A DNA stretch of 61,429 nt from Candidatus Halocynthiibacter alkanivorans (GCF_003333265.1 NZ_QOLB01000127.1:1-61429), one strand, 5' to 3'. Shown: positions 44,450 through 52,720, counted from the stretch's first letter. Program-made: numbers and translations. Notes: generated by a model from the sequence alone, not told the origin.

Positions 44450-45289
44450 ATGAAATTCAACGGCACCACCCGCTATGTGTCCACAGAAGACCTCACGGTT
44501 GCTGTGAATGCTGCAATCACGCTTGAACGTCCTCTGCTGGTAAAGGGCGAACCTGGCACCGGAAAAACGGAACTGGCGCTGCAAATTGCAGAATCTCTCG
44601 GGCTTGAGATGATCGAGTGGAATATCAAATCCACCACCAGGGCAGCACAGGGGCTTTATGAATATGATGCCGTCAGCCGGTTGCGCGACAGCCAACTGGG
44701 CGAAGAACGTGTTCACGATGTGAAAAACTACATCAAAAAGGGCAAACTCTGGCAGGCGTTTGAAGCCGGCAAAAAAGTTGTACTGCTGATTGACGAGATC
44801 GACAAGGCCGATATCGAGTTCCCCAACGACCTGCTGCAGGAACTCGATAAGATGGAGTTCCACGTCTATGAAACCGGTGAGAACATCCGCGCCCGTCACC
44901 GCCCGGTGATTATCATCACCTCCAACAACGAAAAAGAACTGCCCGACGCCTTTCTGCGCCGCTGTTTTTTCCATTACATCCGCTTCCCGGACGCGGAAAC
45001 CATGACAAAAATCGTCGCGGTGCATTATCCGGAGATAAAAAATACCCTTCTGACCACAGCGCTGACACAATTTTATAACATCCGGGATATGTCTGGGTTG
45101 AAAAAGAAACCGTCAACCTCTGAAGTACTGGATTGGTTAAAGCTTATTTTGGCAGAGGATCTGAGCGCGGAAGATTTGAAACGTGATGGTGCCAATGCGC
45201 TGCCGAGGCTGCATGGGGCATTGTTGAAAAATGAACAGGATGTGCATTTGTTTGAAAGGCTCGCCTTTCTGGCCAGGAGCAACCGCTGA
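44450..45289 (+). CDS. MoxR family AAA+ ATPase
   Basis: MoxR ATPases act as chaperones that insert cofactors or remodel protein complexes, usually with a VWA-domain partner. This one has 279 residues. Walker A is VKGEPGTGKTELA near residue 32, Walker B is VVLLIDEIDKADIEFPNDLL near 105, sensor 1 is IITSNNEKELPDAFLRRC. It is the first gene of a seven-gene, same-strand run to 49787; its VWA partner is three genes downstream. The C-terminal lid is present. The client is unknown. The 195-bp gap to dksA holds the divergent promoters and a CGCGGC/GCCGCG hairpin at 44378-44397. Confidence 0.93.
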   Translation: MKFNGTTRYVSTEDLTVAVNAAITLERPLLVKGEPGTGKTELALQIAESLGLEMIEWNIKSTTRAAQGLYEYDAVSRLRDSQLGEERVHDVKNYIKKGKLWQAFEAGKKVVLLIDEIDKADIEFPNDLLQELDKMEFHVYETGENIRARHRPVIIITSNNEKELPDAFLRRCFFHYIRFPDAETMTKIVAVHYPEIKNTLLTTALTQFYNIRDMSGLKKKPSTSEVLDWLKLILAEDLSAEDLKRDGANALPRLHGALLKNEQDVHLFERLAFLARSNR

Positions 45290-45336
45290 GCGCAACAGGC
45301 CAGCGGCAGTCAGATGCATGATCAACGGGGTTATTT

Positions 45337-46719
45337 ATGAAGCTTTGGGTTAAATCGGTTTTGGGGTTTCTGGCGCTGTCGGCCTGCGCAGCAACGCCCT
45401 ACAGCACCCCCGAGCAGCGTATCGAACGCGCGGCGCCGCTGTCTTACGCGCTGCCGCCGATGAAAGTCTTTTCCGGGGTCCACCGCCTCCCTGCCCGGCG
45501 CAGCAATGTGTCTGTGGCACGGGATTTCCTTGATCTGAGCTTTCAGCTGGAATCCGGCCGGCCACTGCCCCGCTTTACCCGTTTTGAAGGTCCGGTGACC
45601 GTGCGGGTGACCGGCGATGCGCCACCGAGCCTTGGACCGGATCTTGCGCGCCTGTTGCAGCGGCTGCGCAACGAGGCTGGCATTCCCATCCGGCGGGCCC
45701 CCACCAGCCAAAACGCCTCCATCACCATCGACGTGATACCGCGCAAGCAATTGCAGGGTCTGGTGCCAGATGCGGCCTGTTTTGTGGCTCCGGGCGTTTC
45801 CGACTGGGCCGGCTATAAACGAAACCGTAATGCGCCCCTGCTCGACTGGACCCGGCTGGAAACACGCGACCAGCTGGCGATTTTTATTCCCGGCGACGTG
45901 GCGCCGCAGGAGATACGTGACTGCCTGCACGAAGAGCTGGCCCAGGCGCTGGGACCGCTGAACGATCTCTACCGCCTGTCTGACAGCATCTTTAACGATG
46001 ACAATTTTCAAACCGTGCTGACCAGCTTTGATATGTTGATCCTGCGCACCTATTATTCGCCCGATTTGTACAACGGCATGAGCCAGGCCCAGGTCGCGGC
46101 CCGGCTGCCGGCCATTCTGGCGCGGCTGAACCCGGAGGGCGGTGCGACCGGCATCCCGCGCGGCTCACAACGCTCAAAGACCTGGGATCAGGCGGTGCGC
46201 AACGCGCTGAACCCGGGCTCCGAGTCCCGCCGCCGCCTGACCGCTGCCCGGAACGCGGTCAGAATTGCCACGGATAACAACTGGCAAGACGGGCGGCTGG
46301 CGTTTTCGCTGTATTTGCAGGGCCGGTTTTCCATTGGTCGTGAACCGGGTCAGGCGCTGAGTTCTTTCCTGCGCGCCGACCAAATTTTCCGCGCCCGCCC
46401 CGGCTCTGAGCTGCAATCCGCTCATGTGGCGATGCAACTGGCTGCTTTCGCCCTGCGCGCCGGCCAGGCCCGCACCGCGCTGGACATGGTCAATGCCAAC
46501 CTGGAACCGGTGAAACGTGCTGAAAACGCAGCTTTGCTGGCCACATTGCTGATGATCAAAGCCGAGGCGCTGGAACTGCTGGGACAGGCGGACGAGGCCC
46601 AAAGCGTGCGGCTCGACAGTCTGGGCTGGGCACGCTATGGGTTTGGTTCTGATGCAGAAGTACGGGAGCGCGCCGGAGATATCGCAGCTCTGGCCCCCGG
46701 CAAAACAAGGGTCCAATAA
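45337..46719 (+). CDS. DUF2927 lipoprotein with HEELAQALG motif
   Basis: This 460-residue exported protein has N-terminus MKLWVKSVLGFLALSACAAT, a lipobox (LSAC) for diacylglycerol attachment at about Cys17. The DUF2927 (PF11150) domain covers about residues 65-265. It contains the motif CLHEELAQALGPLNDLYRL and a preceding IFIP. The HExxA arrangement resembles a zincin but lacks the second His, so peptidase activity is doubtful. The last 150 residues are helical with TPR-like character (ALSFFLRADQIF..., LAAFALRAGQARTALDMV...). It sits between moxR and the VWA gene, 47 bp after moxR. Its function is unknown. Confidence 0.82.
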   Translation: MKLWVKSVLGFLALSACAATPYSTPEQRIERAAPLSYALPPMKVFSGVHRLPARRSNVSVARDFLDLSFQLESGRPLPRFTRFEGPVTVRVTGDAPPSLGPDLARLLQRLRNEAGIPIRRAPTSQNASITIDVIPRKQLQGLVPDAACFVAPGVSDWAGYKRNRNAPLLDWTRLETRDQLAIFIPGDVAPQEIRDCLHEELAQALGPLNDLYRLSDSIFNDDNFQTVLTSFDMLILRTYYSPDLYNGMSQAQVAARLPAILARLNPEGGATGIPRGSQRSKTWDQAVRNALNPGSESRRRLTAARNAVRIATDNNWQDGRLAFSLYLQGRFSIGREPGQALSSFLRADQIFRARPGSELQSAHVAMQLAAFALRAGQARTALDMVNANLEPVKRAENAALLATLLMIKAEALELLGQADEAQSVRLDSLGWARYGFGSDAEVRERAGDIAALAPGKTRVQ

Positions 46720-46721
46720 AA

Positions 46722-46886
46722 ATGATCGTAATTATTCTGGCGCTGATCGGCGGCTATATCGGGCAGCGCAACGCGGCCAAACGCGGCGGCAACCGGCTCG
46801 ACCGGGCGCAATATGGCGTGGTCTATGGCATCGTCTTCGGCCTTATCGGTCTGTTTGTGACCGTGCTGGTCGAACGCGTGCTGTAA
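46722..46886 (+). CDS. Small two-helix membrane protein (54 aa)
   Basis: This 54-residue protein, MIVIILALIGGYIGQRNAAK..., has two hydrophobic segments (about residues 1-14 and 32-50) separated by a basic Arg/Lys/Asn-rich loop. It begins 2 nt after the DUF2927 stop, and the VWA gene starts 4 nt after its stop, so it is translated within the operon. Similar short proteins occur at this position in Rhodobacterales genomes, as far as I recall. I do not know its function; an assembly or accessory role is only a guess. Confidence 0.75.
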   Translation: MIVIILALIGGYIGQRNAAKRGGNRLDRAQYGVVYGIVFGLIGLFVTVLVERVL

Positions 46887-46890
46887 ACCG

Positions 46891-48075
46891 ATGTTTTTGC
46901 CTTTCTTTGAGAATTTGCGCAGCACCGGCATCCCGGTCAGCCTGCGCGAATACCTCTCATTTCTGGAGGGCATGCACCGCGGTCTGGTCACTTATGACAT
47001 CGACGGGTTTTATTACTTTTCCCGCGCGGTAATGGTCAAAGACGAACGTCACCTTGATAAGTTTGACCGGGCCTTTGCCACCTCCTTCAAAGGCGTGGAA
47101 AGCCTCAGCACTGAGGATGTGCTGAACGCGGTTGATCTGCCGGCTGAGTGGCTGCAGAAAATGGCCGAAAAACACCTCAGCTCTGAGGAGCGTGCAGAAA
47201 TCAAAGCGCTCGGCGGTTTTGACAAGCTGATGGAGGTGCTGAAACAGCGCCTCAAGGACCAAGAAAAACGCCATCAGGGTGGCAATAAATGGATCGGCAC
47301 CGCCGGCACCTCGCCGTTTGGCGCCTTTGGTTATAATCCCGAAGGCATCCGCACCGGCCAGGACAAGAGCCGCCACCAGCGCGCGGTGAAAGTCTGGGAC
47401 AAGCGTGACTTCGCCAATCTGGACGACACGGTGGAACTGGGCACCCGCAATATCAAAGTGGCGCTGAAACGGCTGCGCAGCTGGGCCCGGGACGGCGCCC
47501 GGGACGAGCTCGACATTGACGGCACCATCCGCGCCACCGCCGAACATGGTTATCTGGATGTGCAGACGCGGCCCGAACGGCGCAACGCGGTGAAAGTACT
47601 GCTGTTCCTCGATGTCGGCGGCTCGATGGATCCCTATATCCGGCTGGTGGAAGAGTTGTTTTCCGCCGCCCGCACCGAGTTCAAACATCTGGAATATTAT
47701 TACTTCCACAATTGCCTCTATGAGGGTGTCTGGCGCGACAATGCGCGGCGCTGGGATGCGCAGATCCCCACATTGGAAGTGCTGCGCACCTACGGCTCTG
47801 ACTATAAATGCATTTTTGTCGGCGATGCCTCGATGAGCCCCTATGAGATCGCCGTTCCCGGTGGCGCCAACGAGCACTGGAACCAGGAGGCCGGCCAGAC
47901 CTGGTTGCAGCGCGCACGGGAACAATGGCCCGACCATATCTGGCTGAACCCGACGCCGGAAAACCACTGGCAATACACCCAGTCGGTCCAGATGGTGCGC
48001 GATATATTTGAAAACCGGATGATGCCGATGACGCTGGACGGCATCACCCGCGCGATGAAAGAGCTGGGCAGATGA
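46891..48075 (+). CDS. VWA domain protein, CoxE-like
   Basis: This 394-residue protein has a C-terminal von Willebrand A domain of the CoxE type. The MIDAS start is VLLFLDVGGSMDPYI near residue 236, slightly unusual because the canonical DxSxS is D-V-G-G-S. The N-terminal 150 residues are helical (LREYLSFLEGMHRGL...). CoxE-like proteins pair with MoxR ATPases, as in CoxD/CoxE of CO dehydrogenase maturation. Here no CODH or methanol dehydrogenase genes are seen, so the client is open. The stop overlaps the next start by 4 bp. Confidence 0.9.
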   Translation: MFLPFFENLRSTGIPVSLREYLSFLEGMHRGLVTYDIDGFYYFSRAVMVKDERHLDKFDRAFATSFKGVESLSTEDVLNAVDLPAEWLQKMAEKHLSSEERAEIKALGGFDKLMEVLKQRLKDQEKRHQGGNKWIGTAGTSPFGAFGYNPEGIRTGQDKSRHQRAVKVWDKRDFANLDDTVELGTRNIKVALKRLRSWARDGARDELDIDGTIRATAEHGYLDVQTRPERRNAVKVLLFLDVGGSMDPYIRLVEELFSAARTEFKHLEYYYFHNCLYEGVWRDNARRWDAQIPTLEVLRTYGSDYKCIFVGDASMSPYEIAVPGGANEHWNQEAGQTWLQRAREQWPDHIWLNPTPENHWQYTQSVQMVRDIFENRMMPMTLDGITRAMKELGR

Positions 48076-48482
48076 GCCCGCTTTTGCACCAGCTGCGCCA
48101 GATCCTGCGCCGGTATCCGCGCCTGGTTGTGCTGCTGCTGATCAGTATATTGGCAACCGGGTTCTTTAGCCTGCGCGCGCTGGACGAGATGCGCAGCCTG
48201 GCGCCGCATGACAGCCACCCGCTCGCGCCCTGGATGACGCCGCGCTACATCGTCAAAAACCACGACGTGCCGCCGGAGGTGCTGCGCGACGTGCTCGGCG
48301 ACCAGCCGATGGATCTCAAACACATTCCGCTGCACAGGATCGCCCGCCGTCTTGACGTGCCGCTGCCCGATCTGGTGGTGGAGCTGGAGGCGGCGATTGA
48401 AGACTGGCGACGCGCCAATACCGGTGACGGGGCCGCAACCGGCAAGGCAACCGGCAACGGCACCGGGCAGGTCCGGCCATGA
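48072..48482 (+). CDS. Single-pass membrane protein of unknown function
   Basis: This 136-residue protein has one transmembrane helix at about residues 17-35 (PRLVVLLLISILATGFFSL) and a conserved-looking soluble part PHDSHPLAPWMTPRYIVKNH. An EVLRDVLGDQP helix follows, then a Gly/Thr/Ala-rich tail (TGDGAATGKATGNGTGQ). It overlaps both neighbours by 4 bp, so it is certainly co-translated with the VWA and DedA genes. I do not recognise the family. The helix-turn pattern IPLHRIARRLDVPLPDLVVELE may be a small protein-interaction domain. Confidence 0.8.
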   Translation: MSPLLHQLRQILRRYPRLVVLLLISILATGFFSLRALDEMRSLAPHDSHPLAPWMTPRYIVKNHDVPPEVLRDVLGDQPMDLKHIPLHRIARRLDVPLPDLVVELEAAIEDWRRANTGDGAATGKATGNGTGQVRP

Positions 48483-49066
48483 CCGACACCCTGCTTTACC
48501 TGTTCTCGACCTGGGGCAACTTCCTCGTGCTGGCGGTGACCTTCTTCAGCTGTCTTGCGGCGCCACTGCCCGCCTCGCTGGTGATGCTGGCCGGCGGCGC
48601 CTTTGCCGGTGCCGGCGACGTTTCGCTGCTGGCCACCGGCGGTGTCGCTTTAAGCGGCGCGGTGCTGGGGGATCAGACCGGCTTCGCCATCGGCAAACGG
48701 GTGCAGGGCCGCTTGCAACGCTGGTCAGAACGCTCGAAAAGAACGGCCCGTTCCCTGCAAAAAGCCGAGTTTTTTATGCAGAACCACGGCGCACGTGGCC
48801 TGTTTCTGAGCCGATGGTTGTTCAGCCCGCTGGGCCCCTATGTCAATGTGCTGGCCGGCGCCACCCAGGTCAGATGGCAGGTGTTCACCCTGTGGACCCT
48901 GATCGGCGAAACGGTCTGGGTCAGCCTCTATGTCGGGCTGGGCTACGGGCTCAGCGATCAGATCGAAACGCTGGCATCTCTCAGCGCTGACCTCACCGGA
49001 GCGCTCACCGCGGCAGTGCTGGCGGTGGCGATTGCGACCTGGCTGGTGCGGCGGCGGACATCATGA
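48479..49066 (+). CDS. DedA family membrane protein
   Basis: DedA/SNARE-associated proteins are flippases for undecaprenyl phosphate or phosphatidylethanolamine and keep envelope homeostasis. This one has 195 residues and four to five helices, including two re-entrant segments. The signature region is FLSRWLFSPLGPYVNVLAGATQVRW with the key Arg. The acidic residue before it (GDQTGFAIGKRV) is present. It starts 4 bp within the previous gene. Its presence in the operon supports an envelope role for the MoxR system. Confidence 0.88.
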   Translation: MTDTLLYLFSTWGNFLVLAVTFFSCLAAPLPASLVMLAGGAFAGAGDVSLLATGGVALSGAVLGDQTGFAIGKRVQGRLQRWSERSKRTARSLQKAEFFMQNHGARGLFLSRWLFSPLGPYVNVLAGATQVRWQVFTLWTLIGETVWVSLYVGLGYGLSDQIETLASLSADLTGALTAAVLAVAIATWLVRRRTS

Positions 49067-49103
49067 CCTTGCCACTGCCCGCCGTTGGCCCCATATCTTT
49101 GAT

Positions 49104-49787
49104 ATGTTGAAGTTTGCCCCCATCCTGCTGGCGCTGCTCTACGGGCTGCTGATGTACCGGTTTTCGGCCTGGCGCATGGCGCGCACGCTGGATGCGCAAT
49201 CCTGCGAACTGGTTGACCCGGCGCTGAACCGGCTGACCAAACGCATGGCCGATGCACTCGGGCTGAAACGCATCCGCACCCATATCTATGAAATCGAAGC
49301 CATCAACGGGCTCGCCGCCCCGGACGGGCGCATTTTCATCACCCGGGGCTTTTTCAACCGCTACCGCCAGGGCGATGTCAGCGCCGAAGAACTGGCCAGC
49401 GTCATTGCCCATGAGCTTGGCCATGTGGCGCTGGGGCACTCGCGCAAACGCATGATCGATTTTTCCGGCCAGAACGCCATGCGTACGGCGCTGGCGATGG
49501 TGCTGTCGCGTTTCCTGCCCGGTATAGGCGGGTATCTTGCCCACGGGCTGATGACGCTGCTGACGGCGCGGCTCAGTCGCAATGACGAGTTTGAAGCGGA
49601 TTCTTATGCCACCGCGCTGCTGATCAAATCCGGCATCGGCACCGGGGCGCAGATCTCGATGTTCCACAAGCTTGATAAATTCAGCGGTGCCCGGGGCGCC
49701 GCACAGCCGGCCTGGCTGCTCAGCCACCCGAAAACGGCGCAGCGCATCGCCGCGATTGAGAAAAATCAAAAATCCTGGAAAGTCTGA
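49104..49787 (+). CDS. M48 family metalloprotease
   Basis: This 227-residue membrane-bound zinc metalloprotease is HtpX/Oma1-like. The N-terminal helix is APILLALLYGLLMYRF. The zinc motif is VIAHELGHVALGHSRKRM near residue 100, with the third ligand Glu in RNDEFEADSYATALL. A second hydrophobic stretch lies between (GIGGYLAHGLMTLL). The start at 49104 fits the helix; the long upstream frame overlaps dedA and is rejected. It is the last gene of the MoxR run, 37 bp after dedA. It possibly degrades misassembled envelope proteins. Confidence 0.88.
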   Translation: MLKFAPILLALLYGLLMYRFSAWRMARTLDAQSCELVDPALNRLTKRMADALGLKRIRTHIYEIEAINGLAAPDGRIFITRGFFNRYRQGDVSAEELASVIAHELGHVALGHSRKRMIDFSGQNAMRTALAMVLSRFLPGIGGYLAHGLMTLLTARLSRNDEFEADSYATALLIKSGIGTGAQISMFHKLDKFSGARGAAQPAWLLSHPKTAQRIAAIEKNQKSWKV

Positions 49788-49793
49788 TCTAAA

Positions 49794-49824
49794 GCGTTAT
49801 GCGTTCAAATTGAACGTGAAACGC
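49794..49824. repeat. Intergenic palindrome with GTTCAAATTGAAC core
   Basis: The core GTTCAAATTGAAC (49803-49815) is a perfect palindrome flanked by GCGTT (49794) and AACGC (to 49824), giving an imperfect 31-bp hairpin. Similar CTAAAGCGTT...GTTCAA sequences are, as I recall, dispersed in many alphaproteobacterial genomes. It sits between the convergent M48 and PIN genes and may also act in transcript end formation. Confidence 0.6.
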
Positions 49825-49870
49825 CGTTCCCGGTATTAGCAAAGGCTGCATATCGCAGCAGAATTGTTAT

Positions 49871-50431
49871 TCAAATCCGGTCCGGAATGCTCTTACTCAG
49901 CGCTTTGCCCAGACGTGGCAGCCGCGCTTTTTTCATCAGGGCCCGGGTGCTCCAGATCTCGCCTGAGATCCGGTTGGCATCCTGGCGCACCTGTTCCACC
50001 GCTTCTGCAACCGCATCAGGGTCACGCGCGAGGCACGCCATCAGGAACTGATCCGGGTCCTGCCGTTGCAGGCCTTCTTCGGCCAGATACTGGCGCGGGA
50101 AATCTTTGGCATTGTTGGTCACAATCAGATCCGCGCTGCTGCTGATCGCGGTGGCCAGCACATGGATGTCGTTTGCGTCCGGCAGATAGAGCCGCGCCTC
50201 AAGCCCGCCGTGGGGCGCGACCTCGGCTTTGGGCCAGGCCGCGCGCAGCAGCGCCACCTCGGCCCTCGCCTGCAGTTCGCCGTCGGGTGCGATTTTGCGG
50301 GCAGCGCGGGCCCATTCTTCCAGGATCCGCGCCGACCAGAGGGGCGTGTACAGCCCTTTAGCCGCCACATGTGTCAGCACCTCCCGCATCACGGTCGGGA
50401 ACAACACACAGGCGTCTAACACCACTTTCAT
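49871..50431 (-). CDS. PIN domain protein (RSP_2648 family)
   Basis: PIN domains are Mg-dependent RNases, best known as toxins or RNA-processing enzymes. This one has 186 residues. Acidic residues are placed as in the family: VVLDACVLFP at residues 3-12, EEWARA near 39, PDANDIHVLATAI near 85, and IVTNNAKDFP near 105. There is no adjacent antitoxin; instead its ATG overlaps by 4 bp the stop of an RNA methyltransferase, so the two are coupled. The name is that of a Rhodobacter-defined family, recalled from memory. Confidence 0.85.
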   Translation of the reverse strand: MKVVLDACVLFPTVMREVLTHVAAKGLYTPLWSARILEEWARAARKIAPDGELQARAEVALLRAAWPKAEVAPHGGLEARLYLPDANDIHVLATAISSSADLIVTNNAKDFPRQYLAEEGLQRQDPDQFLMACLARDPDAVAEAVEQVRQDANRISGEIWSTRALMKKARLPRLGKALSKSIPDRI

Positions 50432-51627
50432 GGCTGCAGACGGAAGAACAACGCCTTCAGATAACCGCTTTCTGCCAGTTGCGGCATCAGTGGATGATCG
50501 GCGCCTGCAAAGCCGGTGTGGATCAGTTGCGCCTGACGCCCTGCCCGGCCAATACCGCGAGCAGAGGACGTGCGGAACTTACCAAGATCGGCAGCATGGG
50601 AACAGGAGCACAGCCCCAGATAACCGCCCTCAGCAACCAGAGGTGCGGCGAGACGGGCCAGACGTTCATAGGCGCGCAAACCGCGTTCCAGCGCCTGTTT
50701 AGACGGCGCGAAAGCCGGCGGATCACAGATCACAACGTCATAGGTCACGCCTTCACTGGCGAGCGCCTCCAATACGGTGAACGCGTCGCCCTTGCGGCTG
50801 GAAAAGCGGTCCTCCGCCCCCATCGCCGCAGCGCCCTGGCGGGCCAGTTCAAGCGCCGGTGCCGAGCTGTCCACCGCCACGGTCTCAGAAGCGCCGGCAG
50901 CAAGAGCTGCCAGACCAAAACCACCAACATGGGAAAACACGTCCAGCACCCGTTTGCCGCCCACAAGGCGCTGCATAAATGCCTGGTTGGGACGCTGGTC
51001 AAAAAACAGGCCGGTCTTCTGGCCGCCGAGAAGATCCGCCATATAGGTGGCGCCGTTCATCGACACCGGGATCGGCCCGGACACGTCGCCCGCCAGCACT
51101 TTGGTTTCTTCTTCCAGCCCTTCCAGGCCACGCACCCGGCCGGTGCCGTTCATCACGATATTGCTGATGCCGGTGACTTCGGCCAGGGCCGCCGCCAGCA
51201 TCTCAATGCGTTGATCGGCCCATGCCGCGTTGGGCTGCACCACGGCGGTGTCGCCAAAGCGGTCAATCACCACGCCAGGCAGACCATCAGATTCGGCATG
51301 CACCAGCCGGTAAAACGGCGCGTCATACATTTGCTCACGATGGGCAAGTGCTGCGGTCAGGCGTTTGGCGAACCAGGCCTGGTCGATCACCGCTTCCAGA
51401 TCCTGGTCCAGCACGCGGCAGAAGATTTTTGAACCAGGGTTGACGGTTACCAGTCCCAGAGGTTCGCGTTCCGCGTCCTCCAGCACCGCAATCGCACCGG
51501 GCGTCAGGCCCTTGGTGCGGCGGTCAATAACCATTTCATTTTCATAGGCCCAGGGAAAACCATGCCGGATGGCACGGGCATTTGCTTTGGGCTTAAGGCG
51601 AACAACGGGATAAGAGGGGTGCGTCAT
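50428..51627 (-). CDS. RNA (rRNA cytosine-C5-type) methyltransferase, RlmI-like
   Basis: This 399-residue SAM-dependent RNA methyltransferase has an N-terminal PUA-like domain (VRLKPKANARAIRHGFPWAYENEMV..., about residues 8-75). A Rossmann domain follows with VLDVFSHVGGFGLAALAAGA near 232 and DVVICDPPAFAPSK near 303; the catalytic motif PPxF is present. A later CSCSHAADLGKF carries the conserved cysteine pair region. It resembles RlmI and the RSP_2647 family. Likely substrate is rRNA or tRNA cytosine; not proven. It is followed directly by the PIN gene in a 4-bp overlap. Confidence 0.9.
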   Translation of the reverse strand: MTHPSYPVVRLKPKANARAIRHGFPWAYENEMVIDRRTKGLTPGAIAVLEDAEREPLGLVTVNPGSKIFCRVLDQDLEAVIDQAWFAKRLTAALAHREQMYDAPFYRLVHAESDGLPGVVIDRFGDTAVVQPNAAWADQRIEMLAAALAEVTGISNIVMNGTGRVRGLEGLEEETKVLAGDVSGPIPVSMNGATYMADLLGGQKTGLFFDQRPNQAFMQRLVGGKRVLDVFSHVGGFGLAALAAGASETVAVDSSAPALELARQGAAAMGAEDRFSSRKGDAFTVLEALASEGVTYDVVICDPPAFAPSKQALERGLRAYERLARLAAPLVAEGGYLGLCSCSHAADLGKFRTSSARGIGRAGRQAQLIHTGFAGADHPLMPQLAESGYLKALFFRLQP

Positions 51628-51668
51628 GCCCCCCTCCTAATAAATTTCAACGCCTTGGGGAAGCCTGT

Positions 51669-52265
51669 TCAGGCGCCGGGCTGATAAGGCCGTGCCAATT
51701 CGCCCCGAATTATCCGCGCCAGATGGTCAGATACGCGCACTTTCTGGGTCTGGCCAATACGTACGGCTTCCAGCGCCTTGTCGCCGCCAAAGCCTTCAAG
51801 TTCCGTCTTGATGATACGGGGTGGCTGCAGGATCGCACCGGTCGCCGCATCCCGCACCTGAAGCGAGAAAATGATCGAATGGCTGCCGCCGATGGAGTAA
51901 CGGGTCTTTTCGGTCAGCGAATGAAACCGCATCACCTCGACATCAACGATCACCTGCTGGCCGCCCTGCATCTGCGCCGCCCCGCGCCCCATGCCACTGA
52001 GGAAGATTTCCCGCACCTGCTGATAGCGGTTGCCATAGGCATCGCCGCGCCAGACGATATCTGCAATCGGGTAATAACGGTTGGCCTCGGACACTTTCAG
52101 CGTCTCAGGCACAGTGACGTTCAGCGCGACCACGGAATAATCCGGAACCACAGCGCCGGCCGCAACAGGGGTGCCAGGCGTATAGGCACGTGATGCCGTT
52201 TCAATGCCGCCACATGCGCCCAGTCCAAGCAAAGCCGCAGCTACAATCAACCATTTTTTCCGCAT
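51669..52265 (-). CDS. DUF6778 family lipoprotein
   Basis: This 198-residue exported lipoprotein has a signal peptide ending in LGLGACGG (lipobox LGAC at about residues 15-18). The rest is soluble. It has a beta-rich part with IVWRGDAYGNRYQQVREIFLSG and a later VDVEVMRFHSLTEKTRYSIGG that fits an uncharacterised Rhodobacterales family. The ATG at 52265 has AAAGGAGG 7 nt upstream; a GTG just before it is less likely. It is monocistronic or read with the RNA methyltransferase (41-bp gap downstream). Function unknown. Confidence 0.75.
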   Translation of the reverse strand: MRKKWLIVAAALLGLGACGGIETASRAYTPGTPVAAGAVVPDYSVVALNVTVPETLKVSEANRYYPIADIVWRGDAYGNRYQQVREIFLSGMGRGAAQMQGGQQVIVDVEVMRFHSLTEKTRYSIGGSHSIIFSLQVRDAATGAILQPPRIIKTELEGFGGDKALEAVRIGQTQKVRVSDHLARIIRGELARPYQPGA

Positions 52266-52344
52266 CACAGTGCCTCCTTTTAAAGGTCATTCCTGTTGTT
52301 AACCTGTCATTAGGTTTTCGGCAGAAAAAGAGGCAGAAATAAGA

Positions 52345-52369
52345 AAACCCCGGAGCATTTCCGGGGTTT
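52345..52369 (-). terminator. Terminator downstream of the 53-aa gene
   Basis: The stem AAACCCCGG/CCGGGGTTT is followed on the minus strand by TCTTATTTC. It lies 54 bp beyond the small gene's stop and before the DUF6778 promoter. Confidence 0.7.
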
Positions 52370-52422
52370 CTTAAAATTTTCAGAAAATGCAAATTCCCTG
52401 AAACCGTTGTTTTTCAGGTGGT

Positions 52423-52584
52423 TCAGCTGGTCTGAGTCTGGGCAGCAGCGCCGATATGCAGGCGCGCTTTGACCCATTTGGTCACGGCGACAGCACTGTC
52501 GCGCAGAAACTCAGCACGCAGTTTGCCAGCTTCAAGTCTGATTTCATAATAGTCGAGGTTGTCTTCTGGTTTGAACGAATTCAT
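52423..52584 (-). CDS. Small conserved protein (53 aa)
   Basis: This 53-residue protein, MNSFKPEDNLDYYEIRLEAG..., contains one amphipathic helix rich in Arg/Lys (LEAGKLRAEFLRDSAVAVTK). The ATG at 52584 has AAGGAGA upstream with good spacing, which rules out the much longer in-frame start at 53049. Short proteins with an (A)..LRAE..RD pattern are frequent in Rhodobacterales. Some are DUF1127-like RNA-binding proteins, but a family cannot be fixed here. It is divergent from edd, 219 bp away. Confidence 0.7.
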   Translation of the reverse strand: MNSFKPEDNLDYYEIRLEAGKLRAEFLRDSAVAVTKWVKARLHIGAAAQTQTS

Positions 52585-52720
52585 CTGAATTCTCCTTGTG
52601 GTCTGCATTGCTGTTGAAACCAACATAGGTGCCCGGCCCACGCTCAACCACGCACAATTGAGAAGCCCCGCTATGCAATACTGACAGGTCTCGTCCGCGC
52701 AGCACTGGAGCAGAAACTTC

